From Latescibacteria bacterium UBA6620 (GTDB taxonomy: Bacteria > Latescibacterota > UBA2968): a DNA stretch of 44,519 nt. Both the position numbers and the translations under genes were made by a program. Positions within the stretch are counted from its first letter, which is position 1; each line of letters begins with the position of its first letter. The DNA lies in contig DJHM01000011.1 of NCBI GenBank assembly GCA_002433075.1, positions 1-44,519 on the forward strand, read 5' to 3'. Below are positions 42,974 to 44,519 of this stretch, in pieces. The notes below the pieces were generated by a model, which had not been told where the DNA came from, made no database searches, and saw only the letters and a list, made by a program, of their open reading frames with translations.

Positions 42974-43492
42974 CTACAGTCTTCCTTTCTTCGCGTAATT
43001 CTCGATCTGGTCGTTCGCTCCTTCGATTCGGTCACACAGAATCCCCACCATATTCTCCAGAATCTTGATTCTCAGCCCCTCATTCGACTTCATCACACGA
43101 TCGAGATCGTCGCGCTGAATCTTGAAACCGGCGCAGGATTCGAGGGCCACCACGGTAGCCGCGCGCTGGCGGCCCGTCAGCGCCCCCATCTCGCCGGTCG
43201 TCCCTCCGGGGAAAATATTTCCCAACACGTCTCCTGACTCGTTGATCGCACGGAGTTTGCCCTGCAACAGGATGAACATCCCATCGCTCCAATCCCCTTT
43301 CTTGTAGACAATTTCTTTGCTCCGGAAGCTCTTCGGCTGACACAAACGCAGAATCAGACCCGCCTCCCCGAGTGTCAGATAGCGAAACGCCCCCAACCTG
43401 CTCGATAATCGACTTAATCCTTTCGGCCTGATCTCTTTCCAACGTCGTCCCTTCATCTGCCGTCCAATCAAGATGCAACACCCGCTGTACAC
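42974..43492 (-). CDS. Cyclic nucleotide-binding-domain protein
   Basis: A 172-residue protein whose residues about 35-150 form one cNMP-binding domain: FRSKEIVYKKGDWSDGMFILLQGKLRA, then the phosphate-binding-type cassette PGGTTGEMGALTGRQRAATVVAL. A C-terminal helix follows, but no helix-turn-helix, so unlike Crp it should not bind DNA alone. It may be a sensor subunit or regulator of a partner. The GTG start at 43492 has GAGG 7 bases upstream, inside a hairpin. It is 54 bases downstream of the nitrile hydratase accessory gene. Confidence 0.85.
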   Translation of the reverse strand: MYSGCCILIGRQMKGRRWKEIRPKGLSRLSSRLGAFRYLTLGEAGLILRLCQPKSFRSKEIVYKKGDWSDGMFILLQGKLRAINESGDVLGNIFPGGTTGEMGALTGRQRAATVVALESCAGFKIQRDDLDRVMKSNEGLRIKILENMVGILCDRIEGANDQIENYAKKGRL

Positions 43493-43496
43493 AGCG

Positions 43497-43521
43497 ATAC
43501 CTCACCGCAAGGATGAGGTAT
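43497..43521 (-). promoter_or_regulatory. Hairpin covering the ribosome-binding site of the cNMP-domain gene
   Basis: ATACCTCA (43497-43504) and TGAGGTAT (43514-43521) form a perfect 8-bp stem with a 9-base loop. In the minus-strand message the 3' arm contains the GAGG ribosome-binding site, 4 bases before the GTG start. The structure could limit translation, or the same dyad could be a protein operator for autoregulation. Confidence 0.5.
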
Positions 43522-43546
43522 TCTATTCTCACTACCGAATCGGATA

Positions 43547-43906
43547 TCAGGGGTGGTGGTGATCGTCGTCGTGGCTATGGTCGTCTTCCGCTGCCACGGT
43601 CGTCATCTTCGCAACCAGCTCCGACTCAGAGATAAGCCCCTTCTCCATCGCCAACGTTTCGATCGTGCGCAGCCACTGTTCGTAGTAGGCTTCCGGTTCG
43701 CCCGATCGCTCGCCCAGAGCGATGATTTCGGACAGCTGTCCGCTGAAATCCGCCCACGGGTAGGCGCCCTCCTCGTTCAGCGCCACGGCCAACCCGAACG
43801 CCCTCGCTTGCCAAGGCGCATCGAATTGCAGTTCGCCGTTCGATCGTGGAACCGCGATCGATTCGTCCATATCCGTCACGCTCCGGCTCACAGTATCTTC
43901 GCTCAC
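43547..43906 (-). CDS. Nitrile hydratase accessory (activator) protein with His-rich tail
   Basis: A 119-residue protein of the nitrile hydratase accessory family, recognised by PRSNGELQFDAPWQARAFGLAVALNEEG followed by YPWADF. These proteins resemble a piece of the beta subunit and escort metal into the alpha subunit. The last residues, DDHSHDDDHHHP, form a His/Asp-rich tail suited to cobalt or nickel binding. The GTG start overlaps the alpha-subunit stop (GTGA). Confidence 0.85.
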   Translation of the reverse strand: MSEDTVSRSVTDMDESIAVPRSNGELQFDAPWQARAFGLAVALNEEGAYPWADFSGQLSEIIALGERSGEPEAYYEQWLRTIETLAMEKGLISESELVAKMTTVAAEDDHSHDDDHHHP

Positions 43907-44484
43907 AGCCTGGTGACTCCAATCATCGAGTCCCGGGTCACGAGGCTGGCCAGTGAGGCCTCATCAAGATGGTCGGTTCCATCAGGGCGCACGGGCAACA
44001 CCATATAGCGAAGATCGGAATTGCTGTCCCAAACACGGACTTCGACGGATTCTGGAAGCTCCAGTCCGAATTCCTTCAGCACCTTCCTTGGTTCCCGAAC
44101 GACGCGGGCCCGATACGCGTAGGACTTGTACCAGGTGGGAGGCAGGCCCAGGACCGCCCACGGATAGCACGAGCACAGCGTGCAAACGACCACGTTGTGT
44201 ACCTCATCCGTGTTCTCGACGACAACCAGCTCGGTATCCGGGCGTTCCATGAAACCGAATTCGGAAATCGCGGACTGTCCGTCCTCCAGGAGTCTCTTCC
44301 GGAAGTCCAGATCCACCCAGGCTTTGGCCACAACCTGCGCTCCCCGCATAGGGCCGATATCTTCCTCGAATTCCTTTACGACCCGATCGATCGCCTCGGA
44401 GGACACCAAACCCTTTTCAACCAGCAGTGCCTCCAGCGCTTTCGTCCGCAGCGCGGCGTCTGTGTTTACATGGATTTCACTCAT
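43903..44484 (-). CDS. Nitrile hydratase alpha subunit, cobalt type
   Basis: A 193-residue alpha subunit of nitrile hydratase (or the related thiocyanate hydrolase). The metal loop VCTLCSC at residues 100-106 holds the three Cys and one Ser that bind a low-spin metal; Thr102 is the cobalt-type residue, where iron enzymes have Ser. VVAKAWVDLDFRKRLLEDG and GLPPTWYKSYAYRARVVREPR are typical. The enzyme hydrates nitriles to amides with a beta subunit not seen here; it may lie beyond 44519. CAGGAG precedes the ATG. Confidence 0.93.
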   Translation of the reverse strand: MSEIHVNTDAALRTKALEALLVEKGLVSSEAIDRVVKEFEEDIGPMRGAQVVAKAWVDLDFRKRLLEDGQSAISEFGFMERPDTELVVVENTDEVHNVVVCTLCSCYPWAVLGLPPTWYKSYAYRARVVREPRKVLKEFGLELPESVEVRVWDSNSDLRYMVLPVRPDGTDHLDEASLASLVTRDSMIGVTRL

Positions 44485-44495
44485 CCCCGACTCCT

Positions 44496-44519
44496 GATTC
44501 TCGATCTTCGATTCTCGAT
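44496..44519. repeat. Direct repeat GATTCTCGAT at the window edge
   Basis: GATTCTCGAT occurs at 44496-44505 and 44510-44519, separated by CTTC, just upstream of the nitrile hydratase alpha start. The array may continue past the window. It is another iterated-word tract in a start-proximal position. Confidence 0.5.

Overview
The window is a G+C-rich bacterial chromosome segment, dense in metabolic genes, with no rRNA, tRNA, CRISPR array or phage genes that I can see. Its gene content suggests an uncultured-type heterotroph of marine or host-associated habitats such as Latescibacterota, Poribacteria or Planctomycetota: three arylsulfatase-type enzymes, two PhyH dioxygenases, a Gfo/Idh oxidoreductase, xylose-isomerase-like and mannonate-dehydratase-like TIM barrels, a PmoA-family protein, a ceramidase-like amidase, a BKACE enzyme, and futalosine-pathway menaquinone genes. 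That placement is inference; no phylogenetic marker was tested.

Layout. (1) 1-1043: end of an IS3-type insertion sequence with a long hairpin over the transposase ribosome-binding site, a 3' gene remnant, and an SDR reductase whose 3' end is degraded. (2) 1044-5185, plus strand: a GT39-like membrane glycosyltransferase with C-terminal TPRs, an unrecognised polytopic membrane protein, and a TPR lipoprotein ending in a parvulin domain. (3) 5229-9740, plus strand: mannonate-dehydratase-like protein, D-aminoacylase-like amidohydrolase, NagB and AckA, an amino-sugar/acetate module. (4) 9743-26323, minus strand: a 16.6-kb run of 14 tightly packed genes (NUDIX, peptide-type ABC binding lipoprotein, PmoA-like, EamA exporter, two sulfatases, sugar isomerase-like, Gfo/Idh, 2-hydroxyacid dehydrogenase, BKACE, ceramidase-like, class-III aminotransferase, AstE-like deacylase, third sulfatase). 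This is the best candidate for an undescribed system: I infer breakdown of a sulfated, N-acylated amine or amino sugar/lipid. (5) 26471-28472, plus strand: a sterol-desaturase-type gene with one in-frame TAG where the family has Trp, then an FMN 2-hydroxyacid dehydrogenase. (6) 28536-40167, minus strand: NagA, DmpA-type peptidase, PhyH, DUF2461, GNAT, Zn-alcohol dehydrogenase, aldo/keto reductase, YajQ, MaoC hydratase, CoA-transferase, PhyH and an unrecognised Trp-rich protein. (7) 40218-42815, plus strand: Ldh2-type dehydrogenase, MqnB, MqnD. (8) 42974-44484, minus strand: cobalt-type nitrile hydratase alpha subunit, its His-rich accessory protein, and a cyclic-nucleotide-binding-domain protein whose ribosome-binding site lies in a hairpin.

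How it works together. NagA (region 6) and NagB/AckA (region 3), with the sulfatases, would support growth on sulfated N-acetylated aminoglycans: desulfation, deacetylation, deamination to fructose-6-phosphate, and acetate handling. Many genes are coupled by 4-base stop/start overlaps and start with GTG or TTG. No stretch longer than 300 bases lacks a gene; the longest gap is 20326-20562.
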